Positions 22,319 to 32,759 of a DNA stretch of 64,000 nucleotides are shown here, piece after piece. The stretch's first letter is position 1. Each line of letters begins with the position of its first letter. Source of the stretch: Providencia hangzhouensis (GTDB lineage: Bacteria > Pseudomonadota > Gammaproteobacteria > Enterobacterales > Enterobacteriaceae). The notes beneath the pieces were generated by a model that was not told the DNA's origin, made no database searches, and was given only the letters and a program-made list of their open reading frames with translations. The translations under genes were made by a program, and so were the position numbers. The stretch covers positions 3,472,001-3,536,000 of the forward strand of contig NZ_CP135052.1 of the NCBI RefSeq assembly GCF_029193595.2. Reading direction: 5' to 3'.

Positions 22319-23047
22319 TTAATTGTGAGAAATCAGAGTTCCTTCATTTTCGCCCATAACAACGCGACGTAAAGCGCCCGGTTTATTCATATTGAATACG
22401 CGAATCGGTAAGTTATGGTCACGTGCTAATGTGAATGCCGCTAAATCCATCACTTTAAGTTCACGTTCCAAAACCTCTTGGTAACTCAGATTTTCATAAA
22501 GGACTGCGTCTGGGTCTTTAGCAGGGTCTGCTGAATACACACCATCAACTTTTGTCGCTTTTAACACGACATCCGCTTCAATTTCAATACCACGTAGGCA
22601 TGCAGCGGAGTCTGTTGTAAAGAATGGGTTGCCTGTTCCTGCAGAAAAAATAACGACACGGCCGTGACGTAACAAGCTAATGGCCTCTGCCCAGCTATAG
22701 TTATCACAGACACCGTTAAGTGGGATCGCAGACATCAGTCTTGCATTCACATAGGCGCGATGTAATGCATCACGCATTGCGAGTCCGTTCATCACAGTTG
22801 CTAGCATCCCCATGTGGTCTCCTACAACACGGTTCATTCCAGCTTGTGCCAAACCAGCACCACGAAACAGGTTACCACCGCCAATAACCACACCGACCTG
22901 TATACCCAGTTCTATGAGTTCTTTAATTTCCTGAGCCATACGATCTAAAACGCTAGCATCGATACCAAAACCTTCTGCCCCTTGTAAGGCTTCGCCACTT
23001 AATTTAAGCAGAATACGCTGATAAACGGGTTTTGCATTGGTTGCCAT
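22319..23047 (-). CDS. pyrH: UMP kinase
   Basis: PyrH phosphorylates UMP to UDP as a hexamer and is allosterically controlled by GTP and UTP. I chose the ATG at 23047 (242 aa, [22 protein letters not shown]) because it matches E. coli PyrH; the open frame extends 13 codons further upstream. The amino-acid-kinase fold shows [18 protein letters not shown] and the [13 protein letters not shown] stretch. Confidence 0.96.
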   Translation of the reverse strand: MATNAKPVYQRILLKLSGEALQGAEGFGIDASVLDRMAQEIKELIELGIQVGVVIGGGNLFRGAGLAQAGMNRVVGDHMGMLATVMNGLAMRDALHRAYVNARLMSAIPLNGVCDNYSWAEAISLLRHGRVVIFSAGTGNPFFTTDSAACLRGIEIEADVVLKATKVDGVYSADPAKDPDAVLYENLSYQEVLERELKVMDLAAFTLARDHNLPIRVFNMNKPGALRRVVMGENEGTLISHN

Positions 23048-23212
23048 GGTGTTCTGTCCTAACAGATATTTATTGGGGTAACACACGTAGAATTACAGTG
23101 TTCTACGTACCTAAATTTTGAATTAGTTTAAATATAATTTTTTTATACACAAGAATTCTAGCGCAATGCCTATGACGCTAACACCGCAGGGAATATACGT
23201 ATATAAAACAGA

Positions 23213-23228
23213 GCCGCCAATTGGCGGC
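23213..23228 (-). terminator. Terminator after tsf
   Basis: GCCGCC-AATT-GGCGGC is a GC-rich 6-bp stem just past the tsf stop, followed on the minus strand by TCTGTTTTATA. It ends the rpsB-tsf transcript. Confidence 0.75.
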
Positions 23229-23238
23229 CCTTAGTTGA

Positions 23239-24090
23239 TTACTTGCTCATTGCAGCAACTTCTGCTGCAAAGTCAGTTTCAACTTTCTCGATACCTTCAC
23301 CTACTTCGAAACGAAGGAAACCAGAAACAGTAGCACCTTTCTCTTTCAGTAAGTCACCAACAGATTTGCTTGGGTCCATTACGAAAGGCTGGCCAGTCAG
23401 AGAGATTTCGCCAGTGAATTTGTTCATGCGACCGATAACCATTTTTTCAGCGATTTCGCGTGGTTTGCCAGATTGCATTGCGATGTCTAACTGGATTTGG
23501 TGCTCATGAGCAACAACATCAGCAGGAACATCATCTGGAGTCACATATTCAGGTTTGCTTGCAGCGATATGCATAGCGATGTGTTTCAGTAATTCTTCGT
23601 CAGCGCCTTCAGCCGCAACTAAAACACCAATACGAGCACCGTGCAGGTAGCTACCTACTTGTGCGCCTTCCAGGATAGCAACACGACGAATATTGATGTT
23701 TTCACCAATTTTCGCAACTAATGTTGTACGAGCTTCTTCGAATTTTGCTTTCAGCGCATCGATGTCAGCATTTTTGTCAGCAACAACAGAAGCCAAAACT
23801 TCTTTACCGAATGCTAAGAAGCCTGCGTCTTTAGCAACGAAGTCAGTTTCACAGTTCAGCTCAACCAGAGCACCTGTTTTACCACCGTTGAAAACTTCAG
23901 TCAGGATAACACCTTCAGCTGCAACGCGACCTGCTTTTTTAGCCGCTTTTGCTTGACCTGATTTACGCATGTTATCAATCGCTAATTCGATGTCGCCATT
24001 AGCTTCAACGAGTGCTTTTTTACATTCCATCATACCTGCGCCAGTACGTTCGCGCAGTTCTTTTACCAATGCAGCGGTAATTCCAGACAT
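23239..24090 (-). CDS. tsf: Elongation factor Ts
   Basis: EF-Ts exchanges GDP for GTP on EF-Tu. I chose the ATG at 24090 (283 aa, as in E. coli; GAGGA eight bases upstream). The open frame continues 20 codons upstream but that region has no family similarity. The UBA-like N-terminal domain ([20 protein letters not shown]) and the Tu-contact motif [10 protein letters not shown] are present. It is co-transcribed with rpsB. Confidence 0.97.
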   Translation of the reverse strand: MSGITAALVKELRERTGAGMMECKKALVEANGDIELAIDNMRKSGQAKAAKKAGRVAAEGVILTEVFNGGKTGALVELNCETDFVAKDAGFLAFGKEVLASVVADKNADIDALKAKFEEARTTLVAKIGENINIRRVAILEGAQVGSYLHGARIGVLVAAEGADEELLKHIAMHIAASKPEYVTPDDVPADVVAHEHQIQLDIAMQSGKPREIAEKMVIGRMNKFTGEISLTGQPFVMDPSKSVGDLLKEKGATVSGFLRFEVGEGIEKVETDFAAEVAAMSK

Positions 24091-24113
24091 GTGATTTATT
24101 CCTCGATATTCCC

Positions 24114-24132
24114 CGTGGGAGTCTTCCCCACG
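24114..24132 (-). repeat. Small hairpin in the rpsB-tsf spacer
   Basis: CGTGGG and CCCACG flank a 7-base loop 24 bp before the tsf start. It may shape the tsf translation-initiation region. Confidence 0.4.
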
Positions 24133-24156
24133 TGGATAGTTCTGATTCATATATAA

Positions 24157-24179
24157 AAGGGGCCTAAATCAGGCCCCTT
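24157..24179 (-). terminator. Attenuator between rpsB and tsf
   Basis: AAGGGGCCT and AGGCCCCTT form a 9-bp stem with a 5-base loop, followed on the minus strand by TTTTATATAT. Its place between two co-expressed genes suggests partial termination that sets the S2:EF-Ts ratio. Confidence 0.75.
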
Positions 24180-24232
24180 CTAACATATAGCAGTACCTGT
24201 ATAGCAATACCTAAATAAGGGTTTGGGCCTTA

Positions 24233-24958
<726 letters not shown>

Positions 24959-25187
24959 TTAATACCTCTGTATTTAAGTAATTGGGGTTATGCCTCCACA
25001 AATCCCATGCTACCGACTCCAAAGCTGCGTTAAAACGCATAAGAGCACCCCGGTGCACGTGTCGATTTGTGTGTGTTATTACACAATTGAGTTTTAAGTT
25101 TCGCACATCCAATATTTTATCAACGACTTTATCTTGATGCCATAAAATGACATTTCGATGATGGTGATAAGAAATAAATGGATTGCC
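24959..25187 (-). ncRNA. rpsB leader, candidate S2 autoregulatory RNA (t44-like)
   Basis: About 229 nt lie between the likely start point and rpsB. The leader folds easily: GTGT-AATA-ACAC near 25064-25076, GCACC-GG-GGTGC near 25047-25058. It carries a CATGGGATTTGTGGAGGCAT block (24985-25012 region, written here within limits) closely resembling the E. coli rpsB leader. The Rfam t44 motif is in this position in enterobacteria. I infer it mediates S2 feedback. Confidence 0.65.
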
Positions 25188-25194
25188 GGCGCGC

Positions 25195-25224
25195 TTTATA
25201 CCATAAAACCAACCTAGAAGCCAA
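25195..25224 (-). promoter_or_regulatory. rpsB-tsf promoter with GC-rich discriminator
   Basis: On the minus strand: -35 TTGGCT (25219-25224), an 18-base spacer, -10 TATAAA (25195-25200), then a GCGCGCC discriminator. Such discriminators are typical of promoters inhibited by ppGpp/DksA. Confidence 0.65.
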
Positions 25225-25280
25225 CTTTTGTTGCTTTTTTCGCTCACAAAAATGCCTAAAAGTGGTTTTGATTTAAAGCC

Positions 25281-25318
25281 ATTGACCTGAGCAATATTTA
25301 ACCATTGCTCAGGTCAAT
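25281..25318. repeat. Perfect 15-bp inverted repeat between rpsB and map
   Basis: ATTGACCTGAGCAAT and ATTGCTCAGGTCAAT flank an 8-base loop, about 57 bp upstream of the rpsB -35 and 170 bp before the map promoter. There is no U-tract on either side and no gene pointing into it, so it is not an obvious terminator. It could be a protein site, a cruciform, or part of a small RNA. Confidence 0.7.
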
Positions 25319-25491
25319 TATAGACGCTATTCGGTAAGATAAAAAAGCCTTATTTTTGCAATACCTTCTAGATGGTCTTCGTTACTATTTTTTTGCATTT
25401 TGTGCTGTTGAAAGCTCAAAATGAACAAGCTCCACTCCTTTCCTTATCTACTATAAAGTGACTTCGACTTTCGAGTCCGCTCGATAGCTAG

Positions 25492-25520
25492 TTGGCAGAA
25501 AATGCGGTGGCTGTTACCAT
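25492..25520 (+). promoter_or_regulatory. Candidate map promoter
   Basis: TTGGCA (25492-25497), a 17-base spacer and TACCAT (25515-25520) fit a sigma-70 promoter about 85 bp before the map start. Confidence 0.5.
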
Positions 25521-25610
25521 ATATCTCATCGATGTAAAATGGGCTACCTATTTTCCCCCTCTTTTTTAACATGCCATCAAATTCAATGTTGGCATGAATG
25601 GACTAAATTC

Positions 25611-26408
25611 ATGGCTATTATTATCAAAACTGAAGAAGATATTCAGAAAATGCGTGTTGCTGGCCGCTTAGCAGCAGAAGTGTTAGAAATGATTGCTCCG
25701 CACGTTGTGCCGGGAGTTAGTACGGGTGAATTAGATCGCCTATGTCATCAACATATTGTTGACGTACAGCAAGCTATCCCTGCGTGCCTGAATTATCACG
25801 GTTTTCCTAAATCTGTTTGTATTTCTGTCAATGATGTCATCTGCCACGGCATTCCTAGTGATGATAAAATCTTAAAAGATGGCGATATTGTTAATATTGA
25901 CGTCACCGTTATTAAAGATGGTTTCCATGGCGATACCTCCAAAATGTTTATTGTTGGTAAACCAACCATTCAAGGTGAGCGCCTTTGCCAAGTCACACTA
26001 GACAGCTTATATTTAGCAATCCGAATGGTTAAACCGGGTATTCGCTTACGTACTTTAGGTAAAGCCATTCAAGAGTTTGTCGAAAAACAAGATTTCTCAG
26101 TTGTGCGTGAATATTGCGGCCACGGCATTGGCCAAGGTTTCCATGAAGAACCACAAGTTCTGCACTATGATGCTGACGACAGTGGCGTGGTTCTACAAAA
26201 AGGGATGACTTTTACCATTGAGCCTATGGTCAATACAGGCGATCACCGTATTCGCACCATGAAAGATGGCTGGACAGTTAAAACCAAAGACCGAGGTTGG
26301 TCTGCACAATATGAACACACGTTAGTTGTGACGGATAACGGCTGTGAAATCCTCACTCTACGTAAAGAAGAAGAGCCGTTTATCTCTGCAGTATTAGTTA
26401 ACGAATAA
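25611..26408 (+). CDS. map: Type I methionine aminopeptidase
   Basis: Map removes the initiator methionine from new proteins. I chose the ATG at 25611 (265 aa, MAIIIKTEEDIQKMRVAGRL), which matches E. coli Map; the open frame extends 24 codons upstream without similarity. Metal ligands are in DIDV-type IVNIDVTVIKDGFHGDTS, HGIGQGFHEEP and the final QYEHT stretch. It is divergent from rpsB as in E. coli. Confidence 0.97.
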   Translation: MAIIIKTEEDIQKMRVAGRLAAEVLEMIAPHVVPGVSTGELDRLCHQHIVDVQQAIPACLNYHGFPKSVCISVNDVICHGIPSDDKILKDGDIVNIDVTVIKDGFHGDTSKMFIVGKPTIQGERLCQVTLDSLYLAIRMVKPGIRLRTLGKAIQEFVEKQDFSVVREYCGHGIGQGFHEEPQVLHYDADDSGVVLQKGMTFTIEPMVNTGDHRIRTMKDGWTVKTKDRGWSAQYEHTLVVTDNGCEILTLRKEEEPFISAVLVNE

Positions 26409-26419
26409 TCTTCTCCATT

Positions 26420-26441
26420 GAGCCTTCCTAACCGAAGGCTC
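26420..26441 (+). terminator. Terminator-like hairpin after map
   Basis: GAGCCTTC and GAAGGCTC form an 8-bp stem with a 6-base loop 12 bp past the map stop, followed by TTCCTCTGTT. The U-tract is imperfect, so some read-through to glnD is likely. Confidence 0.7.
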
Positions 26442-26517
26442 TTCCTCTGTTCATTTTTATCAAAAAACCGTAAGCTGGTAGCTACCCCCCTATTGCTATC
26501 AATATGGAAAGATAAAG

Positions 26518-29154
26518 ATGACTGTAAATTCAGCTTCCTACCTCCCCCCTAATCAATTTAGTACTCATGACCTTGAACTTAATTTATTAAGACAACATGT
26601 CGATGATTTCGATCAGTGGCTGGAAGAGGCTTTCAACCAAGGTAAAGATGTTGTCGACCTTATTCACTTGCGAAGTGATTACCTTGATGCGTTACTCACT
26701 CGATTATGGCAATCCTTTCAATTTGATAAGCAGCCTGATATGTCACTAATCGCCGTTGGGGGTTACGGGCGCCATGAACTACATCCACTTTCTGACATTG
26801 ATATTTTAGTTTTAAGTAAAAACCAGCTTCCAGAACACATCGCTAGTGAAATTGGGCAATTTATCACTCTATTATGGGATTTGCGGTTTGATATCGGCCA
26901 CAGCGTCCGTTCCCTCGCTGAATGCATTGAAGCCGGAAATGCAGATCTAACCACCGCGACTAATCTCATTGAATCACGGTTAATTTGTGGTGATGTCGCC
27001 CTGTTTTTACAATTACAAAAAACTATTTTTAGCGATGATTTTTGGCCTTCCGCGGTCTTTTTTGCTGCAAAAATTGAAGAACAACAAGAACGCCATCAAC
27101 GCTACCATAGCACTAGCTATAATTTAGAACCCGATATTAAAAGTAGCCCTGGGGGATTACGGGATATCCATACCTTACTATGGGTCGGGCGGCGTCATTT
27201 TGGTGCAACCACCGTCGATGAAATGGTAGGTTTTGGTTTTCTCACTGAAGAAGAGCGCCAAGAACTCAAAGAGTGCCTAATATTTTTATGGAAAATTCGC
27301 TTTGCGCTCCATTTAGTGGTGAAACGTCATGATAATCGACTGCTATTTGACCGCCAGTTTAGTGTGGCTCGGTTACTGGGTTATGAAGGCGAAAAAAACC
27401 AACCCGTTGAACGAATGATGAAAGATTTCTATCGCGTCACTCGCCGTGTTCGGGAACTCAATCAAATGCTATTGCAGTTATTTGATGAAGCTATTTTAAC
27501 GCTTAACCCCAACGAAAAGCCCCGTCCTATTGATTCTCTATTCCAATTACGCGGATCATTGATTGACGTTATTGATGAAGAGTTATTTATCAAGCAGCCA
27601 GCCGCTATTTTAAAAATGTTTTACCAAATGGCTCGCTACCCAAATATTACAGGGATCTATTCCACTACTTTACGGCAACTACGTTATGCGCGGCGCAACC
27701 TTTCAGTGCCATTATGTGAAATCCCTGAAGCCCGAAAACTGTTTATCAAAATTCTACGCCACCCTCGCGCCATCAAAGGTGCATTTGTCCCAATGCACCT
27801 TCATAGTGTACTGAGCGCTTATACCCCACTCTGGAGCAATATCGTTGGTCAAATGCAGTTCGACCTATTTCATGCATATACCGTTGATGAACACACTATT
27901 CGCGTACTGCAAAAAATTAATAGCTTTACGTTAGAAGAAAATCGTCGTGATCATCCACTGTGTGTCAGTGTTTATCCCAAATTATTGCAGCCTGAACTTT
28001 TACGATTAGCTGCCATTTTTCACGATATAGCTAAAGGCCGATCAGGAGATCATTCCGACCTTGGCTCTGATTTTGTTTATGATTTTGCCTTACTGCATGA
28101 TTTTTCTGTCAAAGAAGCTGAATTAGCTTCATGGTTGGTTAAAAACCACTTATTGATGTCGGTGACAGCTCAACGGCGTGATATTCAAGACCCCGATGTT
28201 ATTAAACAATTTGCAGGGGAAGTTAAAACTGTTTCACGGCTTAACTACTTGATGTGTTTAACGGTTGCAGACATTTGCGCGACAAATAGCACACTGTGGA
28301 ATAGCTGGAAACAAAGTTTAATTCGTGAACTTTTTTTATCTACAGCGCATCAATTAAATCAAGGCATGCAGAGCACCCCTGACTTACGCGAACGCATTCG
28401 TCATCATCGTTATCAAGCTTTATCATTACTACGCCAATCATCAATTGATGAAGAAAAACTGCAGGGGTTATGGTCCCGCTGCCATGCCGATTATTTTTTA
28501 CGTCATACGCCATCCCAATTAGCATGGCATGCTAAGCACTTACTAGCCCATGATTTGAGCCAGCCTTTGGTATTAATCAGCACACAACCTAAACATGGCG
28601 GAACAGAAATTTTTATTTGGTGCCATGATAAACCCCATTTATTTGCCGCTGTCGCCAGCGAATTGGATCGGCGAAATTTAAGCATTCACAGTGCTCAAAT
28701 TTTTACTAACAAAGACAATATGGCCATGGATACCTTCGTCGTTCTTGAGCCTAACGGTAGTCCTCTGTCCAAAGACAGATACGACCACATCCGAAAAATG
28801 TTGTTATTAGCCGTTCAGCAACCAGAAATATCACTGCCTAAGCCACGTACTCTACCGTCAAAATTACGTCACTTTACCGTGCCAACAAAAGTCAATTTTC
28901 TACATTCCACCAACGACCGTCGCACCTATATGGAACTGTTCGCCTTAGATCAACCAGGTTTATTGGCTCGTATCGGTCATATTTTTGCTCAAATGGAAAT
29001 TTCTCTATATGGCGCACGCATCACGACAATTGGCGAAAAAGTGGAAGATTTCTTTGTTTTAGCTGATAAGGAACACAAAGCGTTGACTAAAAATATGCAA
29101 CAAGAGTTATCAGAAAGGTTGACAGAGGCCCTAAAATCGAAGGATAAAATATAG
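26518..29154 (+). CDS. glnD: Bifunctional PII uridylyltransferase/uridylyl-removing enzyme
   Basis: GlnD senses glutamine and adds or removes UMP on PII proteins, setting nitrogen-regulated transcription and glutamine synthetase activity. It is 878 residues: nucleotidyltransferase domain with [17 protein letters not shown] (about 81-97), HD hydrolase domain with [16 protein letters not shown] (about 500), and two C-terminal ACT domains that bind glutamine (about 700 to the end). It follows map by 109 bp. Confidence 0.97.
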   Translation: MTVNSASYLPPNQFSTHDLELNLLRQHVDDFDQWLEEAFNQGKDVVDLIHLRSDYLDALLTRLWQSFQFDKQPDMSLIAVGGYGRHELHPLSDIDILVLSKNQLPEHIASEIGQFITLLWDLRFDIGHSVRSLAECIEAGNADLTTATNLIESRLICGDVALFLQLQKTIFSDDFWPSAVFFAAKIEEQQERHQRYHSTSYNLEPDIKSSPGGLRDIHTLLWVGRRHFGATTVDEMVGFGFLTEEERQELKECLIFLWKIRFALHLVVKRHDNRLLFDRQFSVARLLGYEGEKNQPVERMMKDFYRVTRRVRELNQMLLQLFDEAILTLNPNEKPRPIDSLFQLRGSLIDVIDEELFIKQPAAILKMFYQMARYPNITGIYSTTLRQLRYARRNLSVPLCEIPEARKLFIKILRHPRAIKGAFVPMHLHSVLSAYTPLWSNIVGQMQFDLFHAYTVDEHTIRVLQKINSFTLEENRRDHPLCVSVYPKLLQPELLRLAAIFHDIAKGRSGDHSDLGSDFVYDFALLHDFSVKEAELASWLVKNHLLMSVTAQRRDIQDPDVIKQFAGEVKTVSRLNYLMCLTVADICATNSTLWNSWKQSLIRELFLSTAHQLNQGMQSTPDLRERIRHHRYQALSLLRQSSIDEEKLQGLWSRCHADYFLRHTPSQLAWHAKHLLAHDLSQPLVLISTQPKHGGTEIFIWCHDKPHLFAAVASELDRRNLSIHSAQIFTNKDNMAMDTFVVLEPNGSPLSKDRYDHIRKMLLLAVQQPEISLPKPRTLPSKLRHFTVPTKVNFLHSTNDRRTYMELFALDQPGLLARIGHIFAQMEISLYGARITTIGEKVEDFFVLADKEHKALTKNMQQELSERLTEALKSKDKI

Positions 29155-29217
29155 CGTCCATCACATTTTTATGGTGAACGTTCACTTTTTATAACATTCA
29201 AGAGGAAAATACAATCA

Positions 29218-30045
29218 ATGCAGCATTTACAAGCGATCATTGAACAAGCGTTCGAAGAGCGAGCCAGTATCACACCAAATACGGTATCAAACTCAGTAAA
29301 ACAAGCCGTGTTAGATACCATTGCATTACTCGATAGCGGAGAACTACGTGTAGCTGAGAAAATTGCCGGTGTTTGGGTTACCCATCAATGGCTGAAAAAA
29401 GCTGTTTTGTTATCATTTCGCATTCAAGATAACCAAGTGATTGACGGTGCAGAAAGCCGTTATTTCGATAAAGTTCCAATGAAATTTGCGGATTATGACC
29501 AAGCTCGCTTCGAAAAAGAAGGCTTCCGAGTTGTTCCTCCTGCCGCTGTTCGTAAAGGCGCTTATATCGCTAAAAATAGCGTATTAATGCCGTCATATGT
29601 CAATATTGGTGCTTACGTCGATGAAGGCACAATGGTAGATACATGGGCAACCGTTGGTTCATGTGCACAGATTGGTAAAAACGTGCATTTATCTGGTGGT
29701 GTAGGGATCGGTGGCGTATTAGAGCCATTGCAAGCTAGCCCAACAATTATTGAAGACAACTGCTTTATTGGTGCTCGTTCTGAAGTGGTCGAAGGGGTGA
29801 TTGTTGAAGAGGGTTCCGTTATTTCAATGGGGGTTTATCTGGGGCAAAGCACCAAAATCTATGACCGTGAAACAGGTGAAATTCATTACGGCCGAGTCCC
29901 TGCTGGCTCCGTAGTTGTTTCAGGTAATTTGCCATCTAAAGATGGTCGCTACAGCCTGTATTGCGCCGTCATTGTAAAAAAAGTTGATGAGAAAACTCGC
30001 GGTAAAGTGGGTATTAATGAATTATTAAGAACGATTGATGAGTAA
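29218..30045 (+). CDS. dapD: Tetrahydrodipicolinate N-succinyltransferase
   Basis: DapD succinylates tetrahydrodipicolinate on the route to diaminopimelate and lysine. It is 275 residues (E. coli 274) with an N-terminal helical domain, a left-handed beta-helix of hexapeptides (about 105-240) and the conserved [17 protein letters not shown] stretch. AAGAGGAA precedes the ATG. It lies after glnD with a 63-bp gap that holds a 12-bp palindrome, GTGAACGTTCAC (29174-29185). Confidence 0.97.
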   Translation: MQHLQAIIEQAFEERASITPNTVSNSVKQAVLDTIALLDSGELRVAEKIAGVWVTHQWLKKAVLLSFRIQDNQVIDGAESRYFDKVPMKFADYDQARFEKEGFRVVPPAAVRKGAYIAKNSVLMPSYVNIGAYVDEGTMVDTWATVGSCAQIGKNVHLSGGVGIGGVLEPLQASPTIIEDNCFIGARSEVVEGVIVEEGSVISMGVYLGQSTKIYDRETGEIHYGRVPAGSVVVSGNLPSKDGRYSLYCAVIVKKVDEKTRGKVGINELLRTIDE

Positions 30046-30068
30046 TTAAACGCCTAAAATCTCACGCC

Positions 30069-30090
30069 AAACCTGTTACTGGTTTTTATA
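30069..30090 (+). terminator. Weak terminator after dapD
   Basis: AAACC and GGTTT form a 5-bp stem with a 7-base loop and are followed by TTATAAT, 24 bp past the dapD stop. Confidence 0.4.
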
Positions 30091-30140
30091 ATAAACTTTT
30101 ATAGTGAACCACTGTAATTAGGTTAAAAAACTAAAGCTAT

Positions 30141-30172
30141 CCCGAATCGCATACCCCCGTATGCAACTCGGG
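30141..30172. repeat. Two-part hairpin in the dapD-yaeH gap
   Basis: CCCGA ... TCGGG encloses GCATAC-CCCC-GTATGC, separated by an ATC/AAC internal loop. It has no U-tract. The rest of the 419-bp gap (30046-30464) is AT-rich and I cannot assign more to it. The hairpin could sit in a long yaeH leader. Confidence 0.5.
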
Positions 30173-30464
30173 TGGCCATATCAGTGTTACCTTTTAATAT
30201 TAGCGCATTAATTGCAAAGAGAAGTTTGTCAATTTCTACAAATCGCGCATAATATGTCCGTGGCTTTTGCCGTTTACCTCTAATAAAACTGTATTATTTT
30301 ATTTTTCATTATAATGATGCTGTTTGTGTAATAACATCATTATATCTATCACCCAAACGAATGGGATAGATAGCTTATTAACGAGAAATAGACCGATATT
30401 GTTACGGCCTGCTCACACTATCACTTTGTTCACCGACTCTGTCTCTACAGTAAAGCGAGCTAAC

Positions 30465-30845
30465 ATGTACGATAATTTGAAAAGTTTAGGCATCAGTAAC
30501 CCTCAAGATATTGACCGCTACACCTTACGCCAAGAAGCGAATAATGACATTTTAAAAATTTATTTTCGCAAAGATAAAGGGGAGTTTTTCGCTAAAAGCG
30601 TAAAATTTAAATACCCACGCCAGCGTAAAACTATTGCGGATGGTAATAATAATTTCAAAGAAATTAATGAAATTAACACTAACCTACGTTACGCCATTGA
30701 AGAACTAGATCAAATTTGCCAAACAGATCAAACTGACATTGATTTAAAACACAAAATTCTCGATGACTTACGCCATCTTGAACATGTGGTTTCAAATAAG
30801 ATCGCAGAAATTGAAGCAGATCTAGAAAAATTGACCCGTAAATAA
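30465..30845 (+). CDS. yaeH: DUF3461 family protein YaeH
   Basis: This 126-residue protein is nearly collinear with E. coli YaeH ([10 protein letters not shown]... ending [10 protein letters not shown]). Its function is not established. It is highly charged, with a central basic stretch ([12 protein letters not shown], about residues 46-57) and a predicted C-terminal helical pair. I chose the ATG at 30465 from that match; the open frame continues 47 codons upstream without similarity. In E. coli it also lies near dapD. Confidence 0.92.
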   Translation: MYDNLKSLGISNPQDIDRYTLRQEANNDILKIYFRKDKGEFFAKSVKFKYPRQRKTIADGNNNFKEINEINTNLRYAIEELDQICQTDQTDIDLKHKILDDLRHLEHVVSNKIAEIEADLEKLTRK

Positions 30846-30869
30846 TTTACAGGTGAAATGATTAATTTA

Positions 30870-30924
30870 CTGCGCCGTAGCACTGCCAATATTTATCATT
30901 AATATAGGTAATACTACGGTGCAG
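30870..30924. terminator. Long hairpin between convergent yaeH and yqcA
   Basis: CTGCGCCGTAG (30870-30880) pairs with CTACGGTGCAG (30914-30924) with one G-U, and inner CC-ATATT / AATAT-GG stretches extend the stem. It ends right before the yqcA stop. No U-tract is seen. It probably ends both transcripts. Confidence 0.6.
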
Positions 30925-30928
30925 ACAT

Positions 30929-31381
30929 TTAAAGCAGCTCCGCCCATGCTTCAACCCAAGGCTTAGCAAACTCCTCAGGAACATCCACCTCAATTGCATC
31001 AATAAATAAAATATCGCCAATACGGGTCGCTGATTGTTCAGCTAACAGTTCATCGAAACGAATACCTGCGCCACAAAAACTTTCATAACTGCTATCACCT
31101 AAAGCAATTATTCCGTAACGTAAATCAGGTTGATAACCGACAACATCTTTGATTTCACTATATAACGGAGCGATGGTGTCAGGTATATCCCCTTGCCCTG
31201 TAGACGAAGTCACAATAAGTGCAATTTCATTACCTGAATTATAAAGTTGCCAATCGCTCAAGGTGGGCTCATCAAAAACAACCACTTCATGCCCTTGCTG
31301 CTCTAAAATTTCTTGTGCCGTTTCCGCAACAGCTAAAGAGTTACCATAGACAGTTCCAACAAAAATGCCTATTTTTGACAT
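30929..31381 (-). CDS. yqcA: Flavodoxin YqcA
   Basis: This 150-residue short-chain flavodoxin binds FMN: the phosphate loop is GTVYGNS (residues 9-15) and the isoalloxazine loops are [10 protein letters not shown] and [13 protein letters not shown]. Sequence and place (yqcC-truC-yqcA) match E. coli YqcA. Its redox partner is unknown. It follows truC by 21 bp and is probably in one operon with it. Confidence 0.93.
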   Translation of the reverse strand: MSKIGIFVGTVYGNSLAVAETAQEILEQQGHEVVVFDEPTLSDWQLYNSGNEIALIVTSSTGQGDIPDTIAPLYSEIKDVVGYQPDLRYGIIALGDSSYESFCGAGIRFDELLAEQSATRIGDILFIDAIEVDVPEEFAKPWVEAWAELL

Positions 31382-31402
31382 AACATTCCCTCTATTTCAT
31401 AG

Positions 31403-32161
31403 TTAACTTGATGAGTTAATAACGTTTATCCCTAATTTTGCAACTGTATCTGACCATCCAAATTGCTCAATTAATGATAACCATTGTGTATCCCACGTAG
31501 CCACTAACGATATATTTTCTTTTGTTATTGGGTGATTTAAATTTAATAAGCTGGCATGTAACATCAGGCGAGACACTGAAAAATGCGTATTCACCCCTCG
31601 GTTTTGGCGTAAGTCTCCATGCTTGCTATCACCAATAATAGGGTGACGAAGATGAGACATATGCCTTCTCAATTGATGTTTACGGCCAGTTTCAGGTTTT
31701 AACTCAACTAAACTAAATCTTGATGTTTCATATCGCCCAATCGCAATAGCGCATTCAACTGTCGCTATCGGTTTACAGTGGGTAACGCATTCCTGTAAAA
31801 CAGGTTCACGTGATGCATGTTTATCCGCAATTTTATCTAACTCTTCTAATAGCGGGTAATCGATGGTTTGCTCTTCGGTTAAATAACCGCGAACGACAGC
31901 GTGATACACTTTTTCTAACTGATGGTTTTCAAATTGAGCCGATAACAGCCTTGCGACGTCGCTCGATAACGCAAATAGTAATATACCTGATGTCGGCCTA
32001 TCGAGGCGATGAATGGGGTAAACATACTGGCCAATTTGGTCACGTAGTGTCTGCATCACAAATACGGTTTCTTTACTGTCCAGCCAACTGCGATGCACTA
32101 ACATACCAGCAGGCTTATTAACCGCTACCATATATTCATCGTGATAAATAATTTCCAGCAT
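31403..32161 (-). CDS. truC: tRNA pseudouridine(65) synthase TruC
   Basis: TruC makes pseudouridine at position 65 of some tRNAs. It belongs to the RluA family; the catalytic aspartate is in HRLDRPTSG (about residues 51-59). I chose the ATG at 32161 (252 aa, MLEIIYHDEYMVAVNKPAG), which matches E. coli TruC and lies 7 bp after the yqcC stop. The open frame extends 13 codons upstream into yqcC. Confidence 0.94.
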   Translation of the reverse strand: MLEIIYHDEYMVAVNKPAGMLVHRSWLDSKETVFVMQTLRDQIGQYVYPIHRLDRPTSGILLFALSSDVARLLSAQFENHQLEKVYHAVVRGYLTEEQTIDYPLLEELDKIADKHASREPVLQECVTHCKPIATVECAIAIGRYETSRFSLVELKPETGRKHQLRRHMSHLRHPIIGDSKHGDLRQNRGVNTHFSVSRLMLHASLLNLNHPITKENISLVATWDTQWLSLIEQFGWSDTVAKLGINVINSSS

Positions 32162-32168
32162 CAATAAA

Positions 32169-32516
32169 TTACCCGCAGGTCTTGGTGGAGAAAAAACCAT
32201 CTAACTCACGCAAATAATTGATAAGTAGAGTATATTGTTCTTCTTCATCATGCTTATACGCTTCTTCAAAATAAGGAGCGACCGCAAAATTAGTTGGCAG
32301 CGTAGCCCCTTGTTCAATTAACATTTGTAGACGAGGTATTAAAATCCACTGCAGCCACTCTATAGCCTCCATCGTATCAATACAAAAAGGCTCTACGCTG
32401 TTAAAAGCCTCGGGGGAAGGTGGCTGTTCATTCCAAAGAGATTTTAATTTCATTTCCTCTTCTAAGTGACGAAGTTTCTCAATAATACGTTGTTCAATAT
32501 TCATACTTAAACTCAT
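32169..32516 (-). CDS. yqcC: YqcC family protein (DUF446)
   Basis: This 115-residue protein matches E. coli YqcC (109 aa) by sequence and by its place before truC. It is predicted helical; the conserved core is FCIDTMEAIEWLQWILIPRLQ (residues about 41-60). Function unknown. It is the first gene of the yqcC-truC-yqcA unit and is divergent from a VirK/YbjX gene. Confidence 0.9.
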   Translation of the reverse strand: MSLSMNIEQRIIEKLRHLEEEMKLKSLWNEQPPSPEAFNSVEPFCIDTMEAIEWLQWILIPRLQMLIEQGATLPTNFAVAPYFEEAYKHDEEEQYTLLINYLRELDGFFSTKTCG

Positions 32517-32626
32517 TTAGTGATGGCTGCAGCAAATATACGGTATTTTCTATCATAATTCTGTCGGATACATGGGGTTAAGCCTTAGCAAATACAAGTT
32601 TATTTATTTTGCATATTGATAATAAT

Positions 32627-32643
32627 TATTATCGTAGCTATTA
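32627..32643. promoter_or_regulatory. Fur-box-like palindrome between yqcC and the VirK/YbjX gene
   Basis: GATAATAATTATTATC is a perfect 16-base palindrome made of GATAAT-type hexamers. It agrees with the 19-bp Fur consensus at 13 positions by my count. It lies 111 bp before yqcC and 117 bp before the VirK/YbjX gene. AT-rich DNA makes chance matches likely. Confidence 0.35.
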
Positions 32644-32759
32644 ATCGAACAACTCATTTAATAAGATTCGTTTATGTTTTGTTGCAGATAGCACATGTAA
32701 GATTAAATGTTTTATCAATTTAGTACTTACAGAATAATTAACAACAAAATGGTTTATCT

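Noticed and set aside
29174..29185. 12-bp palindrome GTGAACGTTCAC with T-tract before dapD
   Set aside because: As a hairpin it has only a 4-bp stem; too weak to call a terminator or operator.
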